A DNA stretch of 64,000 nt from Rhea pennata. Lineage: Eukaryota; Chordata; Aves; Rheiformes; Rheidae. Shown in pieces: positions 1 to 12,480 of this stretch (the first letter of the stretch is position 1; each line of letters begins with the position of its first letter). The stretch lies in contig NC_084663.1 of NCBI RefSeq assembly GCF_028389875.1, positions 93,811,765 to 93,875,764 on the forward strand, given 5' to 3'. The notes under the pieces are model-generated. The model searched no databases and had not been told where the DNA came from. It was given only the letters and a program-made list of their open reading frames with translations. A program made the translations under genes and the position numbers.

Positions 1-750
1 CCATACGCAGAGACAGGAACACGTACACAGCCCGGTAACGTACACAGCCTCCAGCAGGGCAGCTAGCTGGGTGCGAAGGACTATTTAGGCAGCCAGAGCT
101 CTGCAGTGGAACGGCTCTTCTCTTACTAGGCTAACACTGGCATCAGCACACAGTTGTTCCCGTCACAGATTTTAAAATGAGCTGATGATATTTACCAACA
201 CCCTGCAATGACCTACTGAAAGGGTCTGATGGGCTGTCCAGACTTGTCACCATTAGTACGTTTCTGTCTGTGACAATTTCTCCCATTAAAAGGGGTGAGG
301 GGAGAAAAGCGCTGGTGAGGAGCACTTCTTGTAAATCCTGCCTGTCTTTAGCTTTGTTCACACTCTGAGAGATACCTGTTTACTGCAACACAGGAGAGCT
401 GTTTTCCCCGTGGCAAAGGAAATGACTAATCATTTGCTTCTGATGAAAAATGCACACACTAAAACGCCATCAGATCATAAGAAAGCAAGAGAATAGCATT
501 GAGATGAATAACTAGCCCCCAAATTTATCCCTGCACAGTGATACATTAAAGAAACACTAGATAGGATCCATTCATAGCAACTGGTGCATGAAGACATGCT
601 AGTGAGAGAACTAAACCTAAACTGCAATCTGGTTTACACAATATCCCAGCTAGGGAATTAGTGGGAATAAGGTATCTATCTTCCCTGCAGTGCCTGATAG
701 TGTCTTAAAATCTTATTAAATGCCTGTGTCTCTATGTGACTATATTGCTC

Positions 751-777
751 AAAAAAAAAAAAAAAAAAAAAAAAAAA
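751..777 (+). repeat. (A)27 tract with upstream ATTAAA
   Basis: An uninterrupted run of 27 A. The variant polyadenylation hexamer ATTAAA lies at 715-720, 30 bases upstream, the spacing expected of a reverse-transcribed mRNA end. A plain microsatellite is equally possible. No coding remnant is recognisable upstream. Confidence 0.85.
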
Positions 778-3269
778 GGTCCTGAGTGTATAGCTATTTC
801 TGCAGTGATAGTCTTCCAGACAAAAAGTGCCTTGATGGGGACTGTTGAGATGATGATTCATCAGTCAGAAGCACTGTCCCAAAGAGACACCCCCCAAGGC
901 TGAGTATGGGGCCAAGCAACACGGGGGAGAGCAGCAAAGAGCTGGTAGGATCCGTGCTCTCTCCTGCGGGTTCATGGATTTCCGAGAAGGATATGGAGAG
1001 GGCAGGGACAGGAGCTGCCTGCTCGCAGTTTGGCTCCTGTCAGGGGTCCACAAGCTGGGTTAGCAGCTGGGTCTGTTGAATCGAACCAAACTGGCTCTCA
1101 TCTAGCCTCTGCTAGCCTGCTTTAAAAGTTGTGTGTAAGTCAGTGGTATGATCATCTGTGTGGTCTCTGTGAGCTGTTGTGTATGCGAACCCACAGCACG
1201 TTTTAGGTGAGCTGTTTAGGAGACCAGACTGTGGTTACAGTGAAAAACGTTACTGCTGTAACAAATCCTCAAAGTAATGCCTACTTTCCACTTTATCCTT
1301 ACTTTCCAATCAGTTAAATTACCTGTTGTAGATTCTCAGGACTAACACAAAGAACTAAGCTTTACTATGTACCACAGTTGAGGATTTCCTCAGCAGTGTT
1401 TTCTCCAAAAGACAGCCTCTGCCCTGTATTCTCAGTCTGCAAGTACCTGACTGCAGGGGTTTGCTTCAGTTCCTTTCTGGATGTATTTCCAAGGTCAGAA
1501 GGATTTTCACACCTTTTACTGCTGGCTGCTCAATGGCAGGTAAAGGATGTTGCAGCTAAAGGGAACACAGATTGGAGCTAATTATAGAGTGATTGACTTG
1601 CCATGGACTTAATTGCATATTACAAGTCACACTGATCTCTGAAATGAAGGCATAGAATCTCATCAGATGCAAAGAAATATGCAGCATCTGAACAATAAAC
1701 ATGAAAAGCTCATTCAGGTACAACAGACAGGTATTTGCACTACTTCTTTGAGTGTGTTACATATTTCAGCACAAGTTCTTGGAAGCCAAATGGAAGTGTT
1801 CAGGCATAAATGTCAGTGAGTGAATTTATACGAGAGCAGGTCTATCACCCTGGCCTTGCCAAGGACAAATGCCGAGTCCCAGTGCAAGTCAATCACTGCA
1901 AAGCACTTGCATATGGGGAGCACAGATAGGAAGCTCTGTTCTCATGAATCTCTCTGCTTATACTACACAATTCTGCAAGTTCCCCTTTCACTACAGGACA
2001 CCGGTTCAAACTATTCTCCTTTCCTGCCTTGCAGCATGTGCTGCTTACAGGGTGCACAACACTGCTCAAGCCAAAAGGAGACTGCCCACTAGTATCTGCA
2101 GAAGTAGCTACAGAAAGCAACAGTAAATCCAGATCCTTGCTAACAAAGGTTTTAATGCTATTGATTTGCAAGGTTTCAGGATCTTTCCTTTGATTTGCTG
2201 CCCTACTCTGGCCCACAGGCACCAGTTGTCTCCCAGTGCCTTGTCCATCTCCATCTCCATCCTATTTCTCTAGGTAGCACTACTGAGCCAAACTCAGCAT
2301 AGGCCTAAACCACTACAGTAAGAACCTGTGGGACTTGCATGACCCACTTGCAGTCCAAGCTTAAGAGCGTTCCCAGCTTTGCAATGTATTGCTGTAGAGT
2401 TAGAATGACATCCTTATTTTTTCCTTCTCAGGCACCCCTGTTCATATCTTTAACTTCGCCAGCTGTGAGCTTGTTGTTTCATGCACTGTCTCCCCTGGGG
2501 TTCACCCTTTTGCTGCTGACATGGCAGCTCATTTCTCTGAAGGCCTCGCTGCCTGGCACAGCCTCCCTATGTGCCTCAGGAATGCCAGACACTGACCTGT
2601 ACTTGGGGAGGGATTTTGCAGGGCTGTCTAGCAACATTCGTCCCCTTCCCTGTCTGCTGGCATACTGCCACCGTTCAGGTGAGGAATATGTCCTCGCTTT
2701 CTAGCTGCTACAATTCACAGCTGAAAGCTGAGTGCAAGTTTGAACCGGGAGTAGGTCAAGGTAACATATTTGTCTGTGAACTGCTGCAGTTCAGGAGCAG
2801 AAATGTGCCACATCCTGAACCCATCACTCACATGCTGGCGCAGACCCTGCTCTCTGCTCCCATCCACCTGCTAGACGACCTGCCCCACCGTAGGGTCCCT
2901 CTGTGTCCTGCAGCTTTGGACATTTGCTCTGCTTGCTCCCTCTCCTTTCAACAGGCTCTGATTTTCTCCTTCATCTTATTTCCCTCTTCCTCAATTCATA
3001 CTCTGTCATAAACAGCAGGAGTCAGAGCTGTGCCAAAGGGGACAGTCTTTGTACATCATGCTACACAAACATCGAGCTGCGGATCACACTGCTTCCCCTT
3101 AAAAAATAATATTCTTGTGTCTCTGAATGGGAGCTCTTTCCACTATGACGCCTTAGCGCAATGAATTCCCAGTACTGAACCACTGGTCCCAGTCTTGAGA
3201 CAAGGCACAAAGGGAGTGCAAATAAATGAACAATACATTAGAAAAATCAAAGGGCAAAATAAAAACAAA

Positions 3270-3289
3270 CAAGCAAGCAAGCAAGCAAG
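3270..3289. repeat. (CAAG)5 microsatellite
   Basis: Five perfect tandem copies of CAAG in A-rich surroundings. A simple repeat with no further structure. Confidence 0.9.
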
Positions 3290-5149
3290 TAGCCTGCAAT
3301 GCTTAAAGCTGTGCCATGCAGAAACAACACTACAAAACGATGCGTGATTTCTACAGAACTGGGCTGGCAACAGGCCTATGGGGAGTCCAGTCGCAGGAGC
3401 ATGCTGACTCTGTGAGCAATTAAAGAACAAGTGCTGCACAATTTTCCCTTTGGCTTAGTGCATCCCATCCCATGGGATCCCACTGGGTTTTGCAAGGACG
3501 ACTTTTCCCCCTCCTGAAACACAGCCTTATTTTGGATATTTGGATAACAGCTCAGCAGTGTACAGCAGCAGTGCATTAGTGAAGCAGAAAAAATTGCGAT
3601 TTATGCTGTTGCTCCCCTCTTTTTCCTTTCAATTCCAAAAATTCCACTAAACAAAAATACTCCTCATGCTTGCAACTACATGAGGGAGAGACTCCTTTGA
3701 GAGAGACAGACCCATTGAGGGGGAGCTTCTACTCCAGAGCCACACAGGCTTGTGAAAAAGAAATGAAAAGATAAAATACATACTGCAAAGAGCCATATGC
3801 ATAGATTGGAGGCTGGGAAGAATAGACACAGAGGCACTTTAGCAAGCTCAAACCTATCCTAACAACGTCACCCATGTTCTCCACAACTCTAAATTAGGTC
3901 TTTCTTCCTCTTGATTAGCAGTTTGCTCCTGCTTGACCCTTTTTGGTCCTCTCACCCCAGCCTCCCTCCACAACTAATTCTCACAACCGATTCCCCTTTT
4001 CTCCTTATTCCCTCACCTCCATTTCTCCTCACTGAACTCCATCCTGAGTCCTGAAAAACCCAGCAGCAATGCCACACTGGAGGAGTTAGTTACCTCCTGG
4101 ATGCTGACTGGTCTCCTAGCAGGTGCCAACTTTTCCCACCACCTCTCTGCTGTCCAGTCACCTTGGAGGCTCTTCAGAGCAGAGTCTGTCTACTTTGAGC
4201 TCGCTTGTAAAACATTTAACAAAACAGTTCCCTCATCTCAATGTGTTTACAATACAGTTTTTGCTTAGTTGTAACTATTTGCATAGTAAAACATACAGTG
4301 GACAACATGGCCAACTGTATTCACTAAACACTAGCTTCTTGCTCTTATATCAGGTATACGGTGGGATGGGGAAATGCAGGTTTCTGATCTGCCAACTGGC
4401 TGTTTTGCAGTTGGTTTAAACTCCTCAAACCCTGGACACATTTAAAGCTCTTCCTCTGTGCTAGATCTAGTGATCTTTTTGCTGGTCAGGCCAGATTAGC
4501 AAGGTGATACAGCTCGCTGGGTGACAGAAACTGGCAGCAGGCCTGCACAGCAGTTGGCGTGCGGGTCTGATGGAGAGTCTCACCTGCAGGCAAGATAAAG
4601 ACCCCTGTGAGAGCGGAGAACCTGCAGCCAAACTAAGGATCAGCTGAAAGAGGTCTGCACATGTTGGTTCCTTTATAAACAGATTTCTGCCACACAGAAT
4701 GTTTTTATAAGATCTTTCTACACAACCTGTTTTATTTTTCCCTTACTTCTTTTCTCTCCTGGCTGTAATTAGCTGTCAAGTCTTGATGCATATTTCCTGC
4801 TCATTTGCCTTTTAAAAATGCAAAAGCGCAGGCTGTCAGAAGACGGCCAAGAGCTCATTTTCCTCTATCACTCCAGTTAGGCTCAGGCACCAGTACTGCT
4901 TTTCTTGGCTTAAAGAGCCTTGCTGCTCCTCACCCGGCACCATTCATTCATACTCCTGCACCACACTCTTCCTTCCTGCACTGGTGTTTGGGTGGCTGCC
5001 TGGGGAAGTGGGTCAGGCTGAAAAATAACTATTCCCTCAAAACGGTTATCTGGTTCATAGCGTTATGACACAAACGCCCACGTCAGCACCACAGACGGGA
5101 CAGCTGAGGTGGAGGAGAGGAGTGACAACAAATAGCTAGGGTGGAACGA

Positions 5150-5166
5150 GGGGGGCGGGGGGGGGG
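5150..5166 (+). repeat. G-run G6-C-G10, quadruplex-capable
   Basis: Sixteen of 17 bases are G: six G, one C, ten G. Runs this long can supply four G-tracts for an intramolecular quadruplex. The surroundings have balanced composition. Likely also a site of sequencing or assembly length error. Confidence 0.8.
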
Positions 5167-5539
5167 CTGTAACATTTTAGCTGGTAACTGCAAATCACTG
5201 CCTTGCAGCTTTCAACATTCGTGGCCTGTTAGACTGAAGTTGCTCAGCGTACCGAGCAAGCTCAAAGGCATGCCCCATAACTGTCAGTCTTCCTTCCACC
5301 TTCACACAGCCAGATAACATCAAAGTGTCCTCAACCTAATCACCTCCCCCTCTCCTTTTCTCTCAACATGTGTGATCCTTACAGGATCCAGGTCTTTTCT
5401 TCCCAAGCAGTAGTTCATGCTCTGAGGTTGGCCATGAACAGCAACGATTCCCACAGGAAGGGCTTCTTGTTTATTTGTCTGCCTAGCAAATCTTGTAGGG
5501 AAGAACAGATATCCCTGCTCTTCAGGGATGTTACTTCGC

Positions 5540-5640
5540 AGAGTATCTGTAAGGATCTCAAAACACTTTACAAACATCCTTTAGTGATGACTCACAGCAC
5601 CTCCTCTCATCACTGCTTAATGGTGAAACAGAGGCCATTC
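5540..5640 (-). repeat. MIR-type CORE-SINE relic
   Basis: Read on the plus strand this matches the reverse complement of the amniote MIR tail and core: 'atctcaaaacactttacaaa' near 5,555, a decayed stretch where the family has its deletion-prone centre, then 'gtgaaacagaggc' at about 5,623-5,635 in place of the family's GGAAACTGAGGC. The element is therefore on the minus strand. It is very diverged, as expected for a repeat older than birds. Confidence 0.65.
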
Positions 5641-5730
5641 TTCGCTGATATGAAGAGCAGGGTGGCACTAAGGGCTTCAGAAACCGATGCTACTGTCTCT
5701 TCCTCCCCTATCGCTTGTCGCATCTCCACA

Positions 5731-5761
<31 letters not shown>

Positions 5762-5769
5762 TAAAAAAA
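5731..5769. repeat. (TC)n/(T)n/(A)n compound tract
   Basis: About eleven TC dinucleotides (5,731-5,753) run into a T-tract (to 5,762) and then seven A. It gives serine-leucine and arginine-glutamate repeat peptides in overlapping frames on both strands, which are not genes. Confidence 0.9.
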
Positions 5770-5961
5770 CATTTTATAGTCCCAACAGTTACCAGACTGG
5801 AAATACTGCTGGGTGATAACTGACTAATGAGCACAGCAACACGCAGGGCACAGGAGCAGGAATGAGCTATGGAGGGAGGAGAAAATGGAGGAGAAGATGA
5901 TGCTATGAAGTGGAATGGGAATAGCTTAAGCCTCTATTACCAAGACGACTCCTTGCCATCA

Positions 5962-6030
5962 GATCACAAGCTCAGAGAAGCTACATGACCTGTCTATGGG
6001 AAAAGAGCAAGTTACTGGCAGAGAAAGTAT
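5962..6030 (-). repeat. MIR-type SINE relic, second fragment
   Basis: The plus strand resembles the MIR core reverse complement that follows 'aaactgaggc': 'agagaagctacatgacctg', then 'agcaagttactggcagag'. It has the same orientation as the fragment at 5,540-5,640 and covers the part of the element that would come next, so the two may be one copy split by about 320 bases that include the TC/T/A tract. Confidence 0.6.
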
Positions 6031-9000
6031 GATTTTAAGAAAGGCTAATACCTGCTTATGCCCCCTTCTTGACTCCAGGCATGCTCCTGCCCTGCTGATC
6101 TTGCTTGAAATACCAAAGAGATGAAGAGCAGTATGTATCTGAGCTGAGGCTGTCCCACCTTGGCCTCCCAGTCAGGCATCCCATCATTAGTTGGCAGCTG
6201 GCAAAAGTTTCTAGATTAGTTCCTAAAAAGAAAAGAAACAGCTACCTTCATACACCTGGACCAGGCCTCATTCTTAAAGGCAGCATGCACAGGTACACAA
6301 AATTGTTCTGTTTCTGCCCCCTTCCTCCTTTTCTTCTATTTGCTCCTGCTTCCACAAAACGTCTGCACTAGCTCAGCTCAAAATAAATTTTAAAAATAAG
6401 TTTTAAAATAAGTTGTAAAAATGCATTTTTAAACCAGTGAGAGGGCTGGGTAACCACTTCTTACGGTGGGCTCTTTTGTTTTAGCTTGAATTGTTTCCTA
6501 ATTGCTAAACCAAAGCAAAGCCTTGTCTACAAGGGAAACTTAGCAGTGCATGATCTCAGGGGTGGATGTAAACCAGCACAGTGGAACTGGTGCAAATGCC
6601 TGCATGGATGCTTATCTTTCTGTGATAAGCGCCTATGCACTGGGTACATTTGCAGTACTGAAGCTATTCTGCCCTTGCTCCCTGCGCTTGAGCACTCAGC
6701 ACCCTCTGTGCGGGGGCTGTTCGGACAGCAGGGCCCTGGAGAGCAGCAACGTGCCCGTAAATCACTGTAGGAAACTTCTCCCTGTCGTTCTTCCAGAGGA
6801 ACGATAAGACTGTTCCAGCCTTTTGAGAGATGGCAAGCCTGCCATATATACCTTGTGCATCAGAAAATGGGAAGAGGATACTAGGCCATTTTTTTTGTTA
6901 AGCTTTACAAAGTCATCTTCAACAGTAAGGCCTAGTAATTTAATAAAAATCCTAATTAAATCTATGATACAGTTAAACCATCTCTTGGGTTATCCTCTGG
7001 GCGTTTGCTTGGCTTCCCTGATTTATTTCTGCACTTGCCAAGCCAAACCAAACTAGCTAGTTTAAAAACCAGCTAATGTTAAACTAGCATTGGTCCTAGG
7101 ACAAATATTCCTCACCATCAGTCACTTCCCCAGTCTGCTGATACCCACCCTGTTTCTAGCTGCAAATTCCCCTGTTTCTCATCTCACTCTGGATGATGCC
7201 CTGGTTCCCTCTCTCCCCAAAAAGTGCTGCCTCAGCTCCCAGCTGTGAACAGCTGGCAGACTGTCAGTGTCCAGGCAAAACCTGGCCTGCCCCTCATAAT
7301 GTAGTGTGGATCAGAGTCAGCGCTGCACACTTTGCTGCTGCTCTGCTGCTGCCGTGGAGAACTGCAGCTCCTATGCAAAGAGCATCTAAAGCACTGGTCT
7401 GTTCTGGCCAAACTTTCGCTTTTCCTCCACCGTCAATCCCACCTCACAACACTTCCAGTGGGAAGCTTGTGTAGCAGTCTTGCACTGTGCTGGAAGCAAG
7501 TGGATTGGGGAGGCAGTTTTATCCTCCTGCTCTGTTCTTTCCTGGATTCTGTCACGTGGGCAGTCTCACAGTCAGCACAGATTCAGCAATTAGCAGCTGA
7601 GAACTAAAGATGCTGTTGCAACACTGAAATTATGTGCTGACATGAGAAAGAGAGAAGTTCACACTGATGAAGCTAGTATTTACCCTTGCTGGCAGTTAGG
7701 AGGAGTACTTAGTGCCCTTTGGTACACTTCAGCCATGCCCACCAACAGACAAGTCCATCATGTCACAGATGCCTTACACATCTGCAGCGTGTGGTAACTC
7801 ACTATGCAGAGGAAGGCAGTAGGATCTGGAACTGGAGGCATTCACTACAACCACACTGACTGCCACCAGTCAAACAAAAAGGGCATCTGCATTACAGAAG
7901 AGCACTAGTAACGTCTTCTCTCAATGAACACCACGCAGTAATGCACAAGATTTTAGTGGGGAGAAGGACAAAGTAGTGTAAGGCCAACATAAAGAGTTTA
8001 AGACTTGAGGCCACCTGTAGACAAGTGCAAGGCTGGGTCTAGCAATACAAAAAGCAGTTCACTTCCTAGAGCAGGAAAACAAGCCGAGCAAACCAGCTAT
8101 GACCCTGCTGCTTGTTTTGCCTATTGCAGAGTGCTGGAGAGCCAGATCAGCTGCTGCTGCCACCACCGCTGCTTGGTGAACAGGTTCATGGCGTATGGGC
8201 AGGTGTGGTTTCAAGCATCAGGGCCAGCAACATCACCTGTCCTCACCTCTCTGATCTCTACGCGGGGTTCACCATGGCTGCTCCTTCCATCCATACCCCA
8301 CCTCTTCCTTCCCTTTTCTGTTGCAGGAGCAGATCTCAGTATCAGTTCCTCATGTTCAGAGCATCTAATTTCACTTTTGCTCTGTTGCCGAAAAGCCTGA
8401 CATCACTCTGGTGAGGCACTGTCTTTATTTAGGAATACACTCACTTTTCCATGTCAAGGTGAGGGCAAACAAGGGTAAGCACTCATTTAAAAATCTGTAA
8501 CTCCTCAAGGGGCAATGGCCACCAGCATCACTGCTACCCCAGCAGCCGCTCAGAGGCTACTCCTGAAGGCTCCTCAGCCCCTCATGGCAGATGCATGAAA
8601 TCAGCCCTGTAACAAACCAGCTCAGTATTTGTTCCAGGTTGGCCCCAGCACCTGGCATCTACCACAGCACATAACTGAATTGCATTCTGCTGAAAGTCAC
8701 CCTCAAGTTCAGGTGCAAAATTGGCTTCCAACACAGCTGTATTATTAATTTGTTGAATGACAAAAAGAATTGCTAGGGATGCAGGTAATAAAGGAAGCAG
8801 TATGTTTTAAAACTTAACAGAAAATACTGATACGAGATTTCAATAACTTCCAGTAGGAATCTAACACAAAAGCAGCTCTGTTTACACCAGCTCTTCAATG
8901 CCAAACATTTAGTTTCATTATTGCAGATGCTTAAGCAATCGTCTCTTAGGCTGCTTTGTTTCACAGCAGAATTGATCACTAAAGATTACAAATAGAGCAG

Positions 9001-10029
9001 GAGCAAAACTTATGCAAAGGAAGATACAAAAGCACACTGTTAAAATGTTACAAACAAAATATCCAAGTGCTGGGTGGAAAACGTTCAGAAACATAAGCTT
9101 GTGATCGTATTACATGCAAAAAGAATATCATCATGGGCACAAAATCATGCACTCTCACAGACAGGTAGGAAAGGCCAGGGTTGCAATTGCCTGTGAAACC
9201 TTTCTTCCCCTGCTAGAGATAAGACAATATAACCTTCAGCTGGAAGATCACAAGCTGGTTTGCCCAGGGAACCCCTACCGCATTCTGCATAAGGAACTGA
9301 TGAACCTTGACAGTGTCTCTACAGTTATGTATATATGAACTGTGCACTACTGGGTCACTGGGTGCTAACAAATTTTATTTAGACCAGATGCAAGCACACA
9401 GTCATATTTATGTCACCTCCTTGGCCAAAGCTCACCAGACAGCATTTAGAAAGCTTTATATTCCTATAGGGGACACACACCAGCTGTGGAAGGACAGACC
9501 ATACGTGACTCATCATGAAGTCAGTGACGCGCAGACAGTCTGAGCGTGATATACAATCTGCCAGAACAGAGTGTCCCTTCACTTCTTTAAAAATACATTT
9601 GACACAGCAGTGTAAGGATGTACTGATTCAGCACGGTGCATCATGGAGCCACAACGCATTTGCTAGAATTGGACTTACCATCTCACAGAGCTGTGGATGG
9701 AACAAACAAACATACTTATTCCTACTGTCCTCCTTCCTTGCGAATCTCCACACCTTGCATCCTGCACTTAAGTTGAATCCTGCAGTGCATGCACAACTGC
9801 TATTTTCTTTGTATGTATTTCTCCCGTGGCACTCTCAGCACAGCATCATACTGCAGGTCTCCATGGCACAACAAGGTGCTCCGCCAACTTACCAGCACCA
9901 GCTCTGAGCAACGCATCTGTACTACGGCCATGTTAGTGCCCAGCCAAGTAGCCATATGTTGTGCCATGAAAACACAGTTTTACTGTATTACAAGCTTTGA
10001 TAGACATGTTCTCAGAATCACTCTGAGAG
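6031..10029. other. Non-coding unique sequence
   Basis: No supported gene. 6,380-6,420 contains about three imperfect copies of a 13-base AT-rich unit (AAATAAGTTTTAA-like). 7,051-7,088 contains the 12-base palindrome AACTAGCTAGTT and a perfect 10-base inverted repeat, GCTAGTTTAA (7,056-7,065) with TTAAACTAGC (7,079-7,088). The open frames at 7.2-7.6 and 8.0-8.4 kb overlap each other in different frames and give no family signature. Confidence 0.55.
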
Positions 10030-10130
10030 AAGCCAGGGAAGGGATATTAACCCTGTTAAACAGAGGACTGAGTCATAGAAATCAAAAGCCCCAACTCTTC
10101 CTGGCTGGCCAGTCTAAGAACTAAAGGATG
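10030..10130 (-). repeat. MIR-type SINE relic
   Basis: The plus strand follows the MIR reverse complement in order: 'gatattaaccctgttaaaca', 'gaggactgagtcatagaaat', then a decayed stretch with 'ccccaactcttcctggctgg' and 'ctaagaactaaaggatg' near the element's 5' end. Minus-strand orientation, strongly diverged. Confidence 0.55.
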
Positions 10131-12266
10131 TGGGTTTTTTCAGAGTTACTCAATATAACTGGCCAATCAATGCAATTTAAAATTTTCCATACTGTAGAAT
10201 TCCTTAAGAAAAAATCATAGCCCACTATAGCTTCGTTTACATACTTAGCTGGCCCAGCTTCTACAAGCAGTGCCTATCCTTTGGATGTACTTCTTTCTTC
10301 AATTAGCCCACTGTAAACTAGGGTACTGGTGGTGGCTGTGTCTCGCAGCTGTGTCAAGCTGTAGTCCCAGGAGCAGGTGAAACCATTTAACAGCACATGT
10401 CTGATTGGATTTTATTCCTAAAATCTCTTCTGCTTCATTTCTCTGCAGCTGGGAGCATTAAATTGAGGAGTAGGTACACATTAGCTTTTGCTTCTTCTGA
10501 CATGATTTGTGGTATAGATCCTTCACAGTTAACTATGGGACTAGTCTCTGGAAATTATCTGTTAGATAATATGACCTCCTTCCTGCATACCTCCCCATTA
10601 ACCTGATGATATCTGTCTACAAATAATAGAGGATACATCTGCTGTCAAAATTTAGCCATGAGGTTCAGAGAGAAGGCCTGTCTGATGTCTGATGAGAAAA
10701 GGAATCCAATGGACACATTAGGAATTAATATGTATCCTTGTTAGAAGGGGATTTACTTCATGGAAATCACAGCTGGTCTTTCTTATTTGAGTTTCATCTC
10801 CCATATCAAACTCAAAATGACTGCAAAGCCAATAACCGAGAGGGCAGACTACAGCTTGCTGCACGGTGGAAGATGCCCTACTTTATTTCAGTTTCAAGAG
10901 GAAAGAGGTATCATCTGCCCTTTGCAAATGAGAAGCAGAGGTTTAATAAGAAAGATCAGCTAGGCTCAGCTGTGGACATGGAGATCACAAATCTTCCTGA
11001 CCAATGAATCTTCTGTATTTATCCATCTGAAACCTAACAAGTGGTTTAAAGGTCCATTCATTTGTTAAATCAGAACAGGCACAGCAGATATGCAATCTTT
11101 TCCATCCTTAAGGAAGTATCCTCAGTCATCTTTCAAATCTGTTCCCCAACCTCACTGTGCAAACTAAGAATAAGTCTGCTTATTCTCTGACTTCTGTCTC
11201 TTCAGAGCCCAGTTGGAAATCACTTCCTTTGCCTTGGAGAATCATTCCAGGACCCACAGTTTTAGCCTAAGAATGATTGCTGTTTTTGCAGTGTTGGCAA
11301 GACCTCACCCTAGCACCGGGATAAACCCTTGCCTCTCTGGGACTCTCCCGTTCTCAGGGGCAGTGCTGACTCTCCTTTCTTTTTTGCTTCCCATGCTGTT
11401 CCCTTTCTCCACCTTACCTCTTGGTGGCCCGACTGGCAGGAGACTGCTCAACCAGCATTTCTTCTCCCACTTGCTCCAGGCTCTTCTGGGAGAGATGGCC
11501 AGGTCTCACCTGTCACCCAGGCGCTGTGTACCTCGTTACTGACCTCGCAGACAGGGTGACATTGAAGAGCATGTAAAGATTCTGGCTCTGACATGTTTTT
11601 CATGTCTAACTCCTTTACCTTCTGATGGAGACTAATTATTTTCTAAATTCCTGTTGTCTCAAACAATGGTGTAGAAAAACCTTTTTGAGCTTTAGGCATT
11701 CTTCTTTCATATTAGTCGCAAAGGTATTTTCTCTGGTTTCCCAGTGCACTTTTTTGTTCTGCAATTCCAGATTCTGTCTTTTGTGCAGTTTTGGTTTGGT
11801 TTCTCCATGACTTCCCATAATTAGGGATCTTGCTGGGACAATCAGGAAACAGCAGAACTGGATAGCTATTTTTAAGTTTTGATACCTCTCACCCACTAGC
11901 TCCTTAGAAAAGATTGATCTAGGCTACAAATACACAAATAATCTCCTCTCTTTCCTTTCTATAATCTCTTGTATGATTTCTTACAAAATTGCAGATGCTA
12001 TAAGATTGCTACAGCATTTTCTTTCAGAATTGATTACACCTTTATGTCAGGTAAACTTGGATATGCAACCCAGAGCTTTTGATAATGAAATATGTTGTTC
12101 TCTAAAGGCAGCAATTATCATTTAAAATTTAAAGAGTGAATTAAAAAAAATCTCCAAATTCTTATCTTACACAAAGATTGTTCTTCTGTGTGTGTTTTTA
12201 TTCTAGAGATTTTAGGAAAGATTGTGGAAAAGCTTTTCAGGAGAGTGCAGGTATCCTCTGCTAAAG
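10131..12266. other. Non-coding unique sequence
   Basis: No supported gene. The frames at 11.2-11.6 kb overlap in two registers and give leucine- and proline-rich peptides without recognisable domains. 11,600-12,200 becomes AT-rich. No interspersed repeat was recognised. Confidence 0.5.
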
Positions 12267-12480
12267 TCCAGTGGCCTTAGAGAAAGTCTGGAATTTGGGA
12301 GATGCAGGTTGAACTCCCTAATTTGCCCAGATTTTCTACAGATCTTTGGATAAACCACTTAATATCCTCGTTATTCAGTTTCCCATGACTCACACGGGTA
12401 CAGTAAAATTTCTTTCTTCAGAAGACAGTTGGTGAAGATATTTATAATGCAAAGCTGTGATTTTACATGATGGTGCTAAA
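12267..12480 (+). repeat. MIR-type SINE relic, near full length
   Basis: The most complete MIR-type copy in the window. It follows the family in order on the plus strand: 5' part 'ccagtggccttagagaaagt', the box-B-like 'aggttgaactccct', the core 'ggataaaccacttaatatcc' with 'ttattcagtttcccatgact', and the tail 'gatatttataatgcaaagct' with 'tgatggtgctaaag'. About 210 bases, close to the family's usual length of about 260. Confidence 0.75.

Larger units (their letters stand above)
1..5539. other. Non-coding unique sequence, left flank
   Basis: No frame in this stretch reads as a recognisable protein. Overlapping short open frames at 1.8-3.1 kb and 4.1-5.1 kb lie in different frames over the same DNA, as expected by chance in moderately GC-rich sequence. 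The only structured elements seen are the A27 tract, a CAAG array and a G-rich run, listed separately. 3,850-4,060 is pyrimidine-rich but otherwise featureless. An 11-base direct repeat (CGTACACAGCC) occurs at 22-32 and 39-49. Confidence 0.6.

Noticed and set aside
22..49. Two copies of an 11-base word (CGTACACAGCC) 17 bases apart
   Set aside because: Only two short copies with unrelated spacer; too little to call an element.
2339..3109. Series of overlapping plus-strand frames up to 146 codons
   Set aside because: Three registers are open over the same DNA, with Cys/Leu/Ser-rich peptides of no family, typical of stop-poor moderately GC-rich sequence.
5368..5834. Overlapping plus (151 codons) and minus (74 codons) frames
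   Set aside because: They run through a MIR relic and the TC/T tract, and the peptides are explained by those repeats.
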